Made by a program: the position numbers and the translations under genes
Source of the DNA: Hyphomicrobiales bacterium
Lineage (GTDB): Bacteria > Pseudomonadota > Alphaproteobacteria > Rhizobiales > Xanthobacteraceae
Direction of reading: 5' to 3'
Assembly: GCA_016210825.1 (NCBI GenBank)
Contig: JACQTM010000124.1
Span: 1-14,544 of the forward strand
DNA length: 14,544 nt
Shown: in pieces, positions 14,156-14,544 of the stretch
How the letters are laid out: each line of letters opens with the position of its first letter
How positions within the stretch are numbered: the first letter of the stretch is position 1
The notes under the pieces: generated by a model
Databases searched by the model: none
Told to the model about the DNA's origin: nothing
Seen by the model: only the letters and a program-made list of their open reading frames with translations

Positions 14156-14544
14156 ATGCCGATCAACATTCTCATGCCCGCGCTGTCGCCCACGATGGAG
14201 AAGGGCAATCTCGCCAAGTGGCTCAAGCGCGAGGGCGACAAAATAAAATCCGGCGACGTGATCGCGGAGATTGAGACCGACAAGGCGACCATGGAGGTCG
14301 AGGCGGTTGACGAAGGCACGCTCGCCAAGATCGTTGTGCCCGAGGGTTCCGCCGATGTTCCGGTCAACAATGTCATCGCGGTACTCGCCATCGAAGGCGA
14401 GGATGTGAAGGCCGCGGCGGCGAGTGCGGGGAAGGCCGCAGCAGCGCCAAAGCCGCAGATGGCGGCCGCAAAACCGGCGAGCGCGCCGCCCCCCTCACCC
14501 CAACCCTCTCCCCAACGGGGAGAGGGGGCTCGCATGAGTTCGAC
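14156..14544 (+). CDS. pdhC: dihydrolipoamide acetyltransferase (PDH E2), N-terminal part
   Basis: 129 codons visible; the gene continues past the right edge. E2 is the core of the pyruvate dehydrogenase complex and transfers the acetyl group from lipoate to CoA. The N-terminal lipoyl domain (residues 1-80) has K43 in ETDKATM; an Ala/Pro linker (AAAASAGKAAAAPKPQ) follows, interrupted by a palindromic repeat. The peripheral-subunit-binding and catalytic domains lie outside the window. The start is 11 bases after the pdhB stop, so the genes are surely co-transcribed. That it is pdhC and not another E2 rests on its place directly after pdhAB. Confidence 0.93.
   Translation, partial: MPINILMPALSPTMEKGNLAKWLKREGDKIKSGDVIAEIETDKATMEVEAVDEGTLAKIVVPEGSADVPVNNVIAVLAIEGEDVKAAAASAGKAAAAPKPQMAAAKPASAPPPSPQPSPQRGEGARMSS
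14491..14528. repeat. short palindromic repeat inside the pdhC linker
   Basis: CCCTCTCCCC (14504-14513) and GGGGAGAGGG (14517-14526) form a 10-base perfect stem with loop AAC, preceded by CCCCTCACCCCAA. The phrase CTCACCCCAACCCTCTCCCC is a widespread proteobacterial intergenic repeat. Here it is translated as a Ser-Pro-Gln-rich run ending RGEGA, in frame with the E2 linker. Confidence 0.75.

Noticed and set aside
1..14544. CRISPR arrays, tRNA or rRNA genes, insertion sequences, integrases
   Set aside because: No regularly spaced repeats, cloverleaf-like sequences, rRNA segments or transposase-like frames were seen by eye; a dedicated search was not possible.

Overview
The window reads as alphaproteobacterial DNA, most likely Hyphomicrobiales (Bradyrhizobium/Rhodopseudomonas-like). 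The reasons are the order ftsB-like, pdhA, pdhB, pdhC, an E1-beta subunit carrying its own N-terminal lipoyl domain, a DUF6455 protein, GC-rich codon use and REP-like palindromes. This is a judgement from gene content, not a database match.

Left half (1-7134, all minus strand): a heavy-metal efflux island in three transcription units. Reading in the direction of transcription they are (i) two FtsX/MacB-type permeases plus a LolD/MacB-type ATPase, (ii) a MerR regulator fused to an HMA metal-binding domain plus a CcdA/DsbD-like membrane protein, and (iii) a P1B-type metal ATPase that runs off the left edge. Each unit is preceded by the same mer-type element: TTGACT, a CCGTA(C)...TACGG dyad, then a -10-like CAGNNT. 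One MerR-type protein therefore probably controls all three. The regulator has the three cysteines in the spacing of Hg(II)-sensing MerR, but no merA, merB, merT or periplasmic merP is present. The ATPase has YPC in place of the usual CPC metal site. This coordinated set (P-type pump, dual-permease ABC exporter, thiol-redox-type membrane protein and regulator-chaperone fusion) is the strongest candidate here for a poorly described system.

Middle (7135-8616): sparse DNA with two small minus-strand genes (a DUF6455 protein and an unrecognised protein), a REP-like palindrome, a hairpin, and a 42-codon plus-strand ORF. The upstream region and first codons of that ORF are a diverged copy of the start of the oxygenase gene 2.8 kb downstream.

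Right half (8617-14544, plus strand): an acyl carrier protein coupled to a FabF/NodE-like ketosynthase, then a 2OG-Fe(II) oxygenase-like gene, then core genes: a short FtsB/DivIC protein and the pyruvate dehydrogenase genes pdhA, pdhB and the beginning of pdhC. The lipoyl domains of pdhB and pdhC are almost identical. The flexible linkers after both contain palindromic repeat elements that are translated in frame.
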